Assembly (NCBI GenBank): GCA_903953565.1
Contig: CAJBKE010000052.1
Location: 1-64,000 of the forward strand
From: an uncultured Verrucomicrobiota bacterium
GTDB taxonomy: Bacteria; Verrucomicrobiota; Verrucomicrobiia; Chthoniobacterales; JACTMZ01
Length of the DNA: 64,000 nt
Direction of reading: 5' to 3'
The position numbers and the translations under genes are program-made. Positions 1 to 9,028 of this stretch are shown piece after piece (the stretch's first letter is position 1; every line of letters starts with the position of its first letter). Under the pieces are notes generated by a model that was not told the DNA's origin, ran no database searches, and saw only the letters and a program-made list of their open reading frames with translations.

Positions 1-29
1 AGTCGTCCCTCCGCGAAATAAAGAAATAG

Positions 30-143
30 GCCGAACAGAGCGATGGACCTAACTGCCATGCCTTCGGCACTTTTGGCACGTCGCCTTCGGAGCAGGCTTT
101 GGTGCCAAAAGCAAGTGGCAGCAGGTCATCGGGGACGTTCGCG
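30..143 (+). other. attC-like integron recombination site (long form)
   Basis: Outer core GCCGAAC (30-36) ... GTTCGCG (137-143); inner arms GATGGACCTAACTGCCA / TGGCAGCAGGTCATC pair with extrahelical bases; terminal stem TTTTGGCAC (71-79) / GTGCCAAAA (102-110). Followed by a + strand cassette. Confidence 0.65.
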
Positions 144-173
144 TGAAAACAGCAACTTGACGCTGTCGTAAGT

Positions 174-185
174 ATGATATATCAT
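174..185. promoter_or_regulatory. Palindrome ATGATATATCAT, putative autoregulatory operator of the downstream TA module
   Basis: Perfect 12-bp palindrome 10 bp upstream of the antitoxin ATG at 196. Confidence 0.4.
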
Positions 186-195
186 CATACCTAAT

Positions 196-438
196 ATGAG
201 CGTTGCTAAAATCGCTATCACCATGGAAGTGGGGTTGGTCGAGCAAGTCGATCGGCTCGTGCGAGAGCATGTTTATCCTAATCGGAGCCGGGCGATTCAG
301 GACGCCGTGGCCGACAGGTTGCGGCGCATGGATCGAGGGCGGTTGGCTCGCGAGTGCGCCAAGCTTGATCCCAAGTTCGAGCAGGCTCTTGCCGAAGAGG
401 GGATGGGTTCGGAGATCGAGCGATGGCCCGAATATTGA
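196..438 (+). CDS. Ribbon-helix-helix type antitoxin of a MazEF-like module
   Basis: 80 aa, N-terminal [34 protein letters not shown] is RHH-like; overlaps downstream MazF/PemK-like ORF. Confidence 0.75.
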   Translation: MSVAKIAITMEVGLVEQVDRLVREHVYPNRSRAIQDAVADRLRRMDRGRLARECAKLDPKFEQALAEEGMGSEIERWPEY

Positions 439-767
439 GGGGCGACATTGTCTGGGCCGACCTCGAGCCGACGCGCGGCAACGAGCAAGCCGGGCAGCGT
501 CCGGTGTTGATCCTGAGCGAAGATGTTTTCAACGACCGGTCGGGAACAGTCATAGCCATTGCTTTGACCAGCCAGCCGCAAAAGGCCGGTTTCCCGCTCA
601 CGCTGGAGTTGCTCGAGACGAAACTGCCGAAGCGATCTTGGGCCAAGATCAGCCAGATTCGGACGCTCTCGGTGCAGCGCCTCAAAAAGAAGATCGGCCG
701 AGCCTCGGCAGGGGAGATGGACCAGATTGTCGAGGGCTTAAACGAGCTGATCGGCGGAGCGGGCTGA
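423..767 (+). CDS. MazF/PemK family endoribonuclease toxin
   Basis: [32 protein letters not shown]... motif typical of PemK/MazF; overlaps antitoxin by 16 bp. Confidence 0.88.
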   Translation: MARILRGDIVWADLEPTRGNEQAGQRPVLILSEDVFNDRSGTVIAIALTSQPQKAGFPLTLELLETKLPKRSWAKISQIRTLSVQRLKKKIGRASAGEMDQIVEGLNELIGGAG

Positions 768-788
768 GCTTTGGAGGAATTTGCAGTA

Positions 789-1175
789 ATGATGCGCGCC
801 TCGATCCTCGTCGTTGGTCTGTGCATTGCCGGCTGCGTTACTTCGCCTCCAGTTGAGGTTGAATCGTTTCCGACCGCCCCCTCACTACGAACTCCTAGTA
901 AATACCTGAAGCTCTACCGAAACGCGAAAGAGGACTTTCAAAGACTGGCAAGCGTCCCGAAAAAACGCCCTCTTCACGTGCGAACAGGCTCGCTCTCCTA
1001 CGATGGAGGGTCCTCTTTTTACCAAGGAGAAGGATATCGACTCAAATCGTGGCATCGCATTGTCAATGAAGATGGGAAGTTTGGATTTTGGACCGGTCCC
1101 GAAATCATCTTTGAATCGCCGATTTCCCAAATCGGTCCAATTTCATACTCCGAAGCCCGATTCGCGCCCCGATGA
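789..1175 (+). CDS. Hypothetical lipoprotein
   Basis: Signal peptide with lipobox IAGC; lies in the first attC-bounded unit. Confidence 0.55.
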   Translation: MMRASILVVGLCIAGCVTSPPVEVESFPTAPSLRTPSKYLKLYRNAKEDFQRLASVPKKRPLHVRTGSLSYDGGSSFYQGEGYRLKSWHRIVNEDGKFGFWTGPEIIFESPISQIGPISYSEARFAPR

Positions 1176-1188
1176 AAACAGTAACAAC

Positions 1189-1248
1189 CGCGAACAAACC
1201 GGATCAGCCAACCTCGCTGCGCTCGGCGGCTGTCCCCAAGCGTTCGGC
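1189..1248 (+). other. attC-like integron recombination site (60 bp)
   Basis: Core CGCGAAC ... CAAGCGTTCGGC; inner arms GGA(T)CAGCC / GGCTGTCC pair with one extrahelical base; 48/59 identical to the site at 1633-1692. Confidence 0.75.
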
Positions 1249-1253
1249 GTAGC

Positions 1254-1628
1254 ATGCGAAACCTAGTCGCCATCTTGAGTTTGCTGACACTTGCGGGGTG
1301 TAGCGATGAGATCACGACACGTTTTGCCACATTGGCAGACGCGAAGGCAAAGGAGGCATTTGCGCGAGGTTGGTTGCCGCCGATTCTTCCGGATTCCGCC
1401 ACATCAATCGTGGAGCGAAACAATTTAGATCTAAACACAGGCGCGGGTTCATTCGACTATGACTTGGCCGAGCGATCTGAATACCTTAAGAGGCTCACAG
1501 AAGCGGGGGCGCTGTCGAGAACTGAAGAGAACAACGATATCCTGACGTTCTCCACCAACGACTCGCGCTGGGAGATCCGGCTGCCTCGGAATGCGGGGGC
1601 TGGAGAGTGGAGAATCCGCCAATTGTGA
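1254..1628 (+). CDS. Hypothetical lipoprotein
   Basis: MRNLVAILSLLTLAGCSDE lipobox; complete ORF flanked by two attC-like sites. Confidence 0.65.
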   Translation: MRNLVAILSLLTLAGCSDEITTRFATLADAKAKEAFARGWLPPILPDSATSIVERNNLDLNTGAGSFDYDLAERSEYLKRLTEAGALSRTEENNDILTFSTNDSRWEIRLPRNAGAGEWRIRQL

Positions 1629-1632
1629 AAAC

Positions 1633-1692
1633 GCCGAACAAATCAGACCAGCCAACCTCGCTACGCTCGGCGCCTGACCTGCGCCGTTCGGC
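1633..1692 (+). other. attC-like integron recombination site (60 bp)
   Basis: Perfect 7-bp outer inverted cores GCCGAAC (1633-1639) and GTTCGGC (1686-1692), internal imperfect palindrome; same length and architecture as 1189-1248. Confidence 0.75.
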
Positions 1693-1737
1693 GAATGGCC
1701 GTTGAATTGAGGCCGGTTCGATGGTATTCAAATACCC

Positions 1738-1959
1738 ATGAGCACGTTGACCCCTTCTGGCGTCCTCAGCTTGAGTGTCGCGGAGCGAATCCAGCTTGTT
1801 GAAGATATCTGGGATACCATCGTAGAGGTGCCAGACGAGGTGGGTTTGACGGATGCGCAGAAGGCGGAGATCGATCGTCGATTGGATGCTTATCATCGTA
1901 GCCCCGAGGAAGGTTCTCCGTGGGATATGGTCAGGGAGCGAATCCTCAGTAGACAATGA
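1738..1959 (+). CDS. Addiction-module antidote, TIGR02574-like family
   Basis: LSVAERIQLVEDIWDTI...LTDAQKAEIDRRLDAYHRSPEEGSPWDMVRERI is characteristic of the family. Confidence 0.8.
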   Translation: MSTLTPSGVLSLSVAERIQLVEDIWDTIVEVPDEVGLTDAQKAEIDRRLDAYHRSPEEGSPWDMVRERILSRQ

Positions 1960-2141
1960 TCCGTCGGCTCGTCATCCGTCCGGAAGCCGAGGCGGAGATG
2001 ACCGAAGCTTTCGACTGGTATGAAGAGCGACTCCCCGGGTTGGGAGCTTCCTTTTTGCTATGTGTTGATGCGGTTTTCCGCGGCATCGTCCGTGCCCCCG
2101 GCGTGTTCCACCCGCATCGCTCGCTGCGGGATAAGACTTAG
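1956..2141 (+). pseudogene. RelE/ParE-family toxin, apparently C-terminally truncated
   Basis: MIRRLVIRPEAEAEMTEAFDWYEERLPGLGASFL... typical N-terminus, only 61 aa (family usually ~95 aa); overlaps antitoxin by 4 bp. Confidence 0.6.
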
Positions 2142-3031
2142 CGGCGGCCTCGCGCCGCGATGAGAACGAACGTGACGGCGGCCAAGCCGAGCAGGGAAAC
2201 AGTCGCCGGTTCGGGCACGAGCGCGGTGATTTGCGTATCGTAGCTGGACACGCGGGCAAAGACGTCCGCATCACCGCGATTGCTGGCCGTGGCAGAGTCG
2301 ATGCCGTAATCCGTGGAGCCACCGTCCTCGGTCGATGTTGTGATGCCGATGAGATACCACGTGTTGGTGATCTCCTGGAAAAGTCCCGAGCCCGAGTCAT
2401 AGAGCGCAACCGATGCTTCGGCATCGCCCAAGCCGCCGGGGACAAAACCGGGGCCCGACGCTCCTGCTATGGCGCCGAGATAATCGTAGGGATCCGTCCC
2501 GACAAATTTCGGTTCATTCAGTCCCCACCGCTTTGCCGCCGTCGCATCGTTTCCCCATGCGACGTTGGTGCTTGAGAGGGGAACGCCCGGATCGCGACCG
2601 ATGCCCCAGCCGATCACGGTCGCGGGCGCGACCTGCTCGATGGGCGAAGTCAACAGCGTGACGGCATTCACGCCCGCAGGATTGAGAGTCAGCCTGATCA
2701 CCTTCATGTCGACGCCGGCGGCCACCTGTGTCCCGTAGGTTCCGAACGCCGGGTCAATGTCGAAGAAGGTGGTGTTGTCGAACGTCACACGGGAGAAAGT
2801 TGCGTCGACCGTGACGTGGTTCGCGGTGAGAAGGAAGCCGCTGCCCAAATAGACCGCGGATCCGGAGAGCGAGGAATTGTTCGAGTTAACAACCTTGGCG
2901 ACCGAACTCCACGGGGCGCCCGACCCCGGGTCGTTTTGGTTGGCCGAGTTATCCAGATTCCAGAAGACAACGGCGGGAGCGCTGAAACGCGTTGTCGCGA
3001 GGAAAAGGGCGGCAAGCCAGAACTTGGACAT
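2138..3031 (-). CDS. Trypsin-like serine protease domain protein with PEP-CTERM sorting signal
   Basis: TANHV (His), DMKVIRL (Asp), DSGSGLF (Ser) triad-like motifs; C-terminus VPEPATVSLLGLAAVTFVLIAARGRR. Confidence 0.75.
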   Translation of the reverse strand: MSKFWLAALFLATTRFSAPAVVFWNLDNSANQNDPGSGAPWSSVAKVVNSNNSSLSGSAVYLGSGFLLTANHVTVDATFSRVTFDNTTFFDIDPAFGTYGTQVAAGVDMKVIRLTLNPAGVNAVTLLTSPIEQVAPATVIGWGIGRDPGVPLSSTNVAWGNDATAAKRWGLNEPKFVGTDPYDYLGAIAGASGPGFVPGGLGDAEASVALYDSGSGLFQEITNTWYLIGITTSTEDGGSTDYGIDSATASNRGDADVFARVSSYDTQITALVPEPATVSLLGLAAVTFVLIAARGRR

Positions 3032-3126
3032 TTCGCATGAATTTTACCAACCCCGGTTCTTCGGGTCAAATCGCCTCAAAGGAGCTTTCGCGGCATGCGC
3101 GCCTTGCGTAATGTCCCTGCTTCCGC

Positions 3127-4365
3127 ATGAGCTACGCCGCCGTCCTGATGTCCGCCTTATCCGCAATGCAGCGGGGGCGTTTGCGTCTGAAGCTGCCGGA
3201 CGGTCCGGAAAAAGTGTTCGGGGGTCTCGGGGACCGGCCCGATGCGACGATCACGGTCAAAGACCCTGCGTTTTTCCGCCGCTGCGTGCTCGGCGGCCCG
3301 GTTGGGTTCGGCGAAGCTTATATGAATGGATTGTGGGAGACGGACGACCTCGTTTCCGTCATCTCATGGTTTATCCGCAACGCGGACGAATCGACGGTCC
3401 TCGAGGGATCCGACCGGAAGAGCCGCCGGATCGGGCTGATGAATTTCGCGCACCGCGTGGCGCACAAGCTGCGTCCGAACAGCCGGCGCACCAGCCGGCG
3501 GAACATCAAAGAGCATTACGATCTCAGTAATGACTTTTTCGCGCTGTGGCTGGATCCAACCATGACTTACTCCTCTGCCTATTGGGATCAGGCCGGGGCG
3601 AGCCTCGAACAGGCGCAGATCCGCAAATACGATGTTCTCTGCCGCAAGCTGCGGCTCCAGCCGTCCGACCAAGTGCTCGAAATCGGAAGCGGGTGGGGCG
3701 GTTTTTCCATGCATGCGGCGAAAAATTTCGGGTGTCACGTCACGACGGTGACCATCTCGCAGGCGCAATTCGATGAGGCTTCGCGCCGCATCGCGTTGGC
3801 GGGCTTGACCAACAAGATCGATGTGCTGCTCCAGGATTACCGCGAGATGCGCGGGGAGTTCGACAAAATAGCCTCCATCGAGATGCTTGAAGCAGTGGGT
3901 GAGCGCTACCTCGACGGCTACTTCGCCCAGTGCCACCGACTGCTCTCGCGCAAGGGGCTGCTCGGGTTGCAATACATCACGTGTCCGGACGCGCAATACA
4001 AGGTGCTGCGTCGCGGAACCGACTTCATCCAGCGTCACATTTTTCCCGGGTCGCTGCTCAACAGCATCGGACGAGTCAACACGGCGCTGAACCGGACGGG
4101 TGATCTCTTCCTGCACGATCTGGACGACATGGGTCCGTATTACGCGCGGACGCTTCACGTCTGGCGGGAGAATTTCCACCGCGTGCTCGATGCGGTGCGG
4201 GCGCAGGGGTTCGACGAAACCTTCATCCGCAAGTGGGACTACTATTTGGCCTATTGCGAGGCGGCGTTCGCCACGCGGCACATCAGCGTGGTGCAGGCCA
4301 TTTACACGCGGGCGGACAACGAGACGCTGGACCATCCGACGGGACTGAATCGGGGGTGCTCATGA
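3127..4365 (+). CDS. cfa: Cyclopropane-fatty-acyl-phospholipid synthase family
   Basis: [46 protein letters not shown] motif. Confidence 0.9.
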   Translation: MSYAAVLMSALSAMQRGRLRLKLPDGPEKVFGGLGDRPDATITVKDPAFFRRCVLGGPVGFGEAYMNGLWETDDLVSVISWFIRNADESTVLEGSDRKSRRIGLMNFAHRVAHKLRPNSRRTSRRNIKEHYDLSNDFFALWLDPTMTYSSAYWDQAGASLEQAQIRKYDVLCRKLRLQPSDQVLEIGSGWGGFSMHAAKNFGCHVTTVTISQAQFDEASRRIALAGLTNKIDVLLQDYREMRGEFDKIASIEMLEAVGERYLDGYFAQCHRLLSRKGLLGLQYITCPDAQYKVLRRGTDFIQRHIFPGSLLNSIGRVNTALNRTGDLFLHDLDDMGPYYARTLHVWRENFHRVLDAVRAQGFDETFIRKWDYYLAYCEAAFATRHISVVQAIYTRADNETLDHPTGLNRGCS

Positions 4366-5168
4366 TGCCGGAGTGGACGGAGTTCTGGCGGCTGATGGTT
4401 TTCGCGCTGGCTATCCCGGTCGTGATGATGGCCGGCGTGTGGGTCATGGCCCGTTTGCTGAACAATGCGGGGATCGTCGACATTTTCTGGTCTTACGGAT
4501 TCATTCCTGTGGCCTTGGCCTGCGCTGTCTTGGGCGGAGGGGACGTCACGCGCAGTTTCGTGCTCGTGTTGATGGTGACGATTTGGGCGGCGCGGCTCGG
4601 GACGTATTTGTGGATCCGCGTGGCCAAGCATCATCCGGAGGAAGACGGACGCTACGCCACGCTGCGCCAGCAATTTCCGAATCACACGTGGGCCATGTTC
4701 TTCGGATTTTTCGAGGCGCAGGGTGTGCTGATCGCCCTGCTCAGCGTGCCGTTCGTGCTGGTTTTCATCAACGCGGCGCCCGGATTGGGAGGGTGGGAAT
4801 ATCTGGGGATCGGGCTGTGGCTGGCTGGCATGCTCGGCGAGTCGGTGGCCGATGCGCAGTTGAACCGCTTCCGTGCGAATCCAGCGAACAAGGGAAAGAC
4901 GTGCCGGGTCGGGTTGTGGAACTTCTCGCGCCATCCGAATTACTTTTGCGAGTGGCTGGTCTGGGTGGGCTATTTTTTCTACGCGCTGGGCTCGCCGGGC
5001 GGGTGGATCGCGGCCTATGCTCCCGCGCTCATGTATTTCTTCCTTACTCGCATCACCGGCATCAAGGCCACCGAAGAGCATGCCGTGCGGTCGCGCGGGG
5101 AGGATTACCGGCAATACCAGCGGACCACGAATGCGTTCTTCCCGTGGTTCCCGCGTCGGGCGTCATGA
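4362..5168 (+). CDS. DUF1295 / steroid 5-alpha-reductase-like membrane protein
   Basis: ATGA overlap with cfa; [20 protein letters not shown] motif; multiple TM segments. Confidence 0.88.
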   Translation: MMPEWTEFWRLMVFALAIPVVMMAGVWVMARLLNNAGIVDIFWSYGFIPVALACAVLGGGDVTRSFVLVLMVTIWAARLGTYLWIRVAKHHPEEDGRYATLRQQFPNHTWAMFFGFFEAQGVLIALLSVPFVLVFINAAPGLGGWEYLGIGLWLAGMLGESVADAQLNRFRANPANKGKTCRVGLWNFSRHPNYFCEWLVWVGYFFYALGSPGGWIAAYAPALMYFFLTRITGIKATEEHAVRSRGEDYRQYQRTTNAFFPWFPRRAS

Positions 5169-6196
5169 GTCTTCTCGACCGGACGTTGGAAAAGGGGCTG
5201 CTCCCGGATTTCGTCATCCGGGCGGGGATCAATCACCTTTTGTCCCGCAAGCTGCAGGATGAAAACCGCGGCGGGGTGGAGGCGCAGCAGAAGGCGCTGA
5301 TGGACTTCGTGCGCGAACTCAAATCGATGCCGATTGCTGTCAAGACGCGCGAGGCCAACGAGCAGCACTACGAGGTGCCGACGGAATTTTTCAAATATGT
5401 GCTCGGTCCCCGCATGAAATACAGCAGCGGGCTTTGGCCGACACGGCACACGACTTTCGAGGAGTCCGAGGAAGCGATGCTGGCCTTGAGCTGCCAGCGC
5501 GCGCAGTTGGAGAACGGCCAGCGCGTGCTCGAACTAGGCTGCGGGTGGGGTTCGCTCACGCTGTGGATGGCGGAGAAGTATCCAGACTCGCGGATCCTCG
5601 GGGTTTCCAACTCGCGCACGCAGAAGGAATACATCATGGGCGAGGCGGCGCGACGCGGGCTGGGCAATGTGGAAATCCACACAGCCAACGTGGCGGAGTT
5701 GGATTTGCCGCGGGAGGAATTCGATCGTGTGGTTTCGGTCGAAATGTTCGAGCACATGAAGAATTACGAGCTTCTCCTGCACAAAGTGGCGTCATGGATG
5801 AAGCCCGGCGGCCTGCTCTTCGTGCACATCTTCACCCACCGCACGCTGGCTTATCATTTCGAGGGCAAGGACCCGAGTGACTGGATCACGCGCTATTTTT
5901 TCGAGGGTGGCACGATGCCGTCGGACGATCTTTTGGCTTATTTTCAAGACGATCTCAAACTGCAGGACCATTGGTGCGTCAACGGAACGCATTACGCGCG
6001 CACGTCCGAGGCGTGGCTGGCCAACATGGATCGTCATGAAGCGGAGATCACCCCGATCCTCAGTGCAACTTACGGTGCGGACAACGTGACCAAGTGGCGG
6101 GTTTATTGGCGCGTGTTTTTCATGGCGTGCGCGGGGCTTTGGGGATACCGCTATGGCGAGGAGTGGATCGTGTCTCACTATCTTTTCGCCAAATGA
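5165..6196 (+). CDS. Second Cfa-like SAM-dependent methyltransferase
   Basis: ATGA overlap; [27 protein letters not shown] and [20 protein letters not shown]. Confidence 0.88.
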   Translation: MSLLDRTLEKGLLPDFVIRAGINHLLSRKLQDENRGGVEAQQKALMDFVRELKSMPIAVKTREANEQHYEVPTEFFKYVLGPRMKYSSGLWPTRHTTFEESEEAMLALSCQRAQLENGQRVLELGCGWGSLTLWMAEKYPDSRILGVSNSRTQKEYIMGEAARRGLGNVEIHTANVAELDLPREEFDRVVSVEMFEHMKNYELLLHKVASWMKPGGLLFVHIFTHRTLAYHFEGKDPSDWITRYFFEGGTMPSDDLLAYFQDDLKLQDHWCVNGTHYARTSEAWLANMDRHEAEITPILSATYGADNVTKWRVYWRVFFMACAGLWGYRYGEEWIVSHYLFAK

Positions 6197-6936
6197 GGAC
6201 AATTTTTCGTGCCTGCGCGGCTGGCATCATGGTCGCGAGCGTTCACGCGGCGGGCGATTGGATCGAGCAAGGCGACAGCTTCGACCGCAAATTCCAGTCC
6301 ACCGAGGCGCTGGCCGCCTACCAAAAGGCGCTGGCGGAAAATCCGAACGACGCCGACTTGCTCCGCAAGATCAGCAAGCAATACGTGGAGATGGTGCTTG
6401 ATGCTCCTTCGAAGAAGGAAAAACTCCGCTTGGCCCAGCTCGGCTATGACACCGCCTTGCAGGCCAAGAAGCTTGCTCCGAACGATCCCCAGACGCGCAT
6501 CACCGTGGCCATCGCCGCGGGGCGTCTCGCCTACTACAGCGAACCCCGCCGCCGGCTCGAGTTGTCGAGCGTGGTGAAATCCGAATCGGCGGAATCCGTG
6601 CGTCTGGATCCGCGCTTCGCCCTTGGCTGGCACGTGCTCGGGCGCTGGAACTACGAGATCGCCAATTTGAACTCGGTTCTGCGCGTGGTGGCCGAGGCCG
6701 TTTACGGCAAGCTGCCGCCGGCGACGAACGAGGAAGCCATTCGCCATATGGCCAAAGCGGTGGAACTCGAGCCGGGCAATTCGCTTTTTCACGCCGAGTT
6801 GGGCCGGGCCTATCTGGCGGCGGGCCGCAAAGACGAGGCGAAGCGCGAGCTGCAAAAATCGCTGACTCTCCCGCGGCGCAGCCGCGACGACGCGGGGGCC
6901 CAAGATCGCGCCAAGCAGGCGCTGCGCGGACTTTGA
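6193..6936 (+). CDS. TPR-repeat protein with signal peptide
   Basis: ATGA overlap; [22 protein letters not shown] and later TPR-like repeats. Confidence 0.75.
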   Translation: MRTIFRACAAGIMVASVHAAGDWIEQGDSFDRKFQSTEALAAYQKALAENPNDADLLRKISKQYVEMVLDAPSKKEKLRLAQLGYDTALQAKKLAPNDPQTRITVAIAAGRLAYYSEPRRRLELSSVVKSESAESVRLDPRFALGWHVLGRWNYEIANLNSVLRVVAEAVYGKLPPATNEEAIRHMAKAVELEPGNSLFHAELGRAYLAAGRKDEAKRELQKSLTLPRRSRDDAGAQDRAKQALRGL

Positions 6937-6942
6937 TTGGTC

Positions 6943-8040
6943 ATGTCCTCGCGGAAAATCCTCATTTTTACCACGGGCTTCGGCGACGGCCATAACTCGG
7001 CCGCACGCAACCTGCGCGACGCCTTCGGTAGCATGCCCGGATTCGACGCCGAGGTGCACGATCCCTACGTGGCGGTGAATCCGCGCGCTTCGAAGACCCT
7101 GCAGGTGGCCTACAACTTTTCCATCCAGCGTGTGCCGGTGACATGGAAAGCCTTCTTCTGGCTCTACGATAAAACACCGGTTTTCGACTGGACCCTGCCG
7201 ACCTTGGGCAATCTGCGCGAAGCCTTGCGCGTGATGCTGTGCGAGAAAAAACCAGCTTCCGTCATCACGACCTATCCGGTTTACAGCTACCTCCTGCATG
7301 ACCTCATGCAGACCGGCGAGGTCCCGCGCTGTCCGCACTTCATGGTGGTGACCGATTCAATCGTCATCAACCGCGTGTGGAACCTCGCGCCCGCCGACTA
7401 TGTGCTGGTGGCCAACGAACCCACACGCGAAGCCATGGTGCAGGGCGGCACGCCGCGCGAAAAAATCGTGGTGCTCGGCTTCCCGGTCAGTCCGCGGTTC
7501 GAAGAACTGGCCCGCCGTCCGCTGCCGGCCGGTCCCCCGTGGAAAATTCTCTATCTGCCCTCGGCCAGCCGCCGCACCGTGGGGGCGGTGGTCAAGGGAC
7601 TGACCTCGCTGCCCGGGGTCGAGCTGACCGTGGTGACGGGTCGACATCAGCATCTTCACGCATTCCTGAAACGTCTCGATCTGCCGGCCAATGCTTTCAA
7701 TTTGCTCGGTTGGACCGACCGGATGCCGGAGTTGCTCGCCGAGAGTCATCTCTTCATCGGCAAAGCGGGCGGCGCGATCGTGCAGGAAACCTTGGCTATC
7801 GCGCGCCCGATGATCATCAGTCACGTGGTCGCGGGGCAGGAAGAGGGCAATGTGACCCTTCTGGCCGATATCGGCGCGGGGGAATTGTCCACCACGCCGG
7901 AGAAAATCGTGGCGTCCGTGCAGAGTGCCATGCTCGAGCGCGGCGGAGCCGAATGGTCGCGTTGGCGCGAAAATCTCCTCAAGGTCAGTCATCCGGCCGC
8001 TGCCCGGCAGACGGCGGAATTTGTCGCGTCGAAGTTGTAG
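6943..8040 (+). CDS. MGDG-synthase-like / GT28-type glycosyltransferase
   Basis: KILIFTTGFGDGHNSAARNL N-terminus and GKAGGAIVQETLAIARPMI C-terminal motif; alternative TTG start at 6937. Confidence 0.78.
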   Translation: MSSRKILIFTTGFGDGHNSAARNLRDAFGSMPGFDAEVHDPYVAVNPRASKTLQVAYNFSIQRVPVTWKAFFWLYDKTPVFDWTLPTLGNLREALRVMLCEKKPASVITTYPVYSYLLHDLMQTGEVPRCPHFMVVTDSIVINRVWNLAPADYVLVANEPTREAMVQGGTPREKIVVLGFPVSPRFEELARRPLPAGPPWKILYLPSASRRTVGAVVKGLTSLPGVELTVVTGRHQHLHAFLKRLDLPANAFNLLGWTDRMPELLAESHLFIGKAGGAIVQETLAIARPMIISHVVAGQEEGNVTLLADIGAGELSTTPEKIVASVQSAMLERGGAEWSRWRENLLKVSHPAAARQTAEFVASKL

Positions 8041-8050
8041 CGGAAGCCGT

Positions 8051-8117
8051 GGTGGATCGCGCCGTCCCGGCGCGATGATTCACTCACGAGATCGCGATGG
8101 GGATATCGCGATCCACC
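8051..8117. repeat. 67-bp REP/BIME-like element, copy 1
   Basis: GGTGGATCGCG...CGCGATCCACC termini, two internal hairpins; 61/67 identical in reverse complement to 57028-57094. Confidence 0.8.
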
Positions 8118-8119
8118 GG

Positions 8120-9028
8120 TCAGAAAGTGGCGTAGGTCGTGCCGCCTGAGTTGCGGGCCGCGTAGCCACCGTCTCCGCCCGACCAGCGCATCATCCGTTC
8201 CGCATCGTCGAAAATGTATTTCGTCTTGCTGCCGAGCTGCACGAGGATGACCTCACGGCCGTTGAGCCGGCCGCTCGAGACGAGGCAGCGCCCGGCCGCA
8301 TCGGTGTAGCCCGTCTTCATACCGTTGTAGGCGGGTGACCGCTCCAGAAGTTTGTTTGTCGCCTTGAGCACGGTGATCCTTCCGCTGTTGTGGCGAAAAT
8401 AGACGGCGCGTTTTTGCATCATGCGCCGGAGTAACGGTTCGCGGTAGGTGACGTAGGCGATACGCGCAATGTCGCGCGCAGTGGAAAAGTTTGGCGCTGG
8501 CAAGCCATGGCTGTTGACGAAGTGCGAGCTCCTGGCGCCTATGGACCAAGCGGCGCGATTCATGTTTTCCGCGAAGGCCTGCTCGGACCCGCTGTGGTCA
8601 CGGGCGAGGGCGGCGCAAGCGTCGTTGCAGCTCTTCACCATGATAGCTTCGAGAAGAGAGCGCCGCGTGTATCTCTCCCCCGTGCGCAGGCCGAGTTTGG
8701 TCGGCTCGACGTGGGTGTCTTCGGGCATGACCGTGAGCGGACCGTCAAGGCCGCCGCGGCGGCTGACGAGCAGCGCGGTGAGCAGTTTCTGCGTGCTGGC
8801 CGGCGGGCGGTGAACGTCCGCATTTTTTTGGAAAATGACCTCGCCGTTACGGGCGTCGATCATGATGGCTGACTGCGCGTAGATGCCGGGAGCGTTGGCC
8901 GGCCAGACCGGCGCGGCGCTCGGAGAATTGGCCACCGGCGCACGGGCCGGTTCGGCGCGGCGCACCTCGCGCGGCGCGGCGCAGCCGGCGAGGAAAAGGA
9001 CGGAAATAAGCAGGGCGGTGGATCTCAT
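8120..9028 (-). CDS. D-alanyl-D-alanine carboxypeptidase (PBP5/6 family), lipoprotein signal
   Basis: STQK, SCN and KTG motifs; LFLAGCAAP lipobox. Confidence 0.88.
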   Translation of the reverse strand: MRSTALLISVLFLAGCAAPREVRRAEPARAPVANSPSAAPVWPANAPGIYAQSAIMIDARNGEVIFQKNADVHRPPASTQKLLTALLVSRRGGLDGPLTVMPEDTHVEPTKLGLRTGERYTRRSLLEAIMVKSCNDACAALARDHSGSEQAFAENMNRAAWSIGARSSHFVNSHGLPAPNFSTARDIARIAYVTYREPLLRRMMQKRAVYFRHNSGRITVLKATNKLLERSPAYNGMKTGYTDAAGRCLVSSGRLNGREVILVQLGSKTKYIFDDAERMMRWSGGDGGYAARNSGGTTYATF

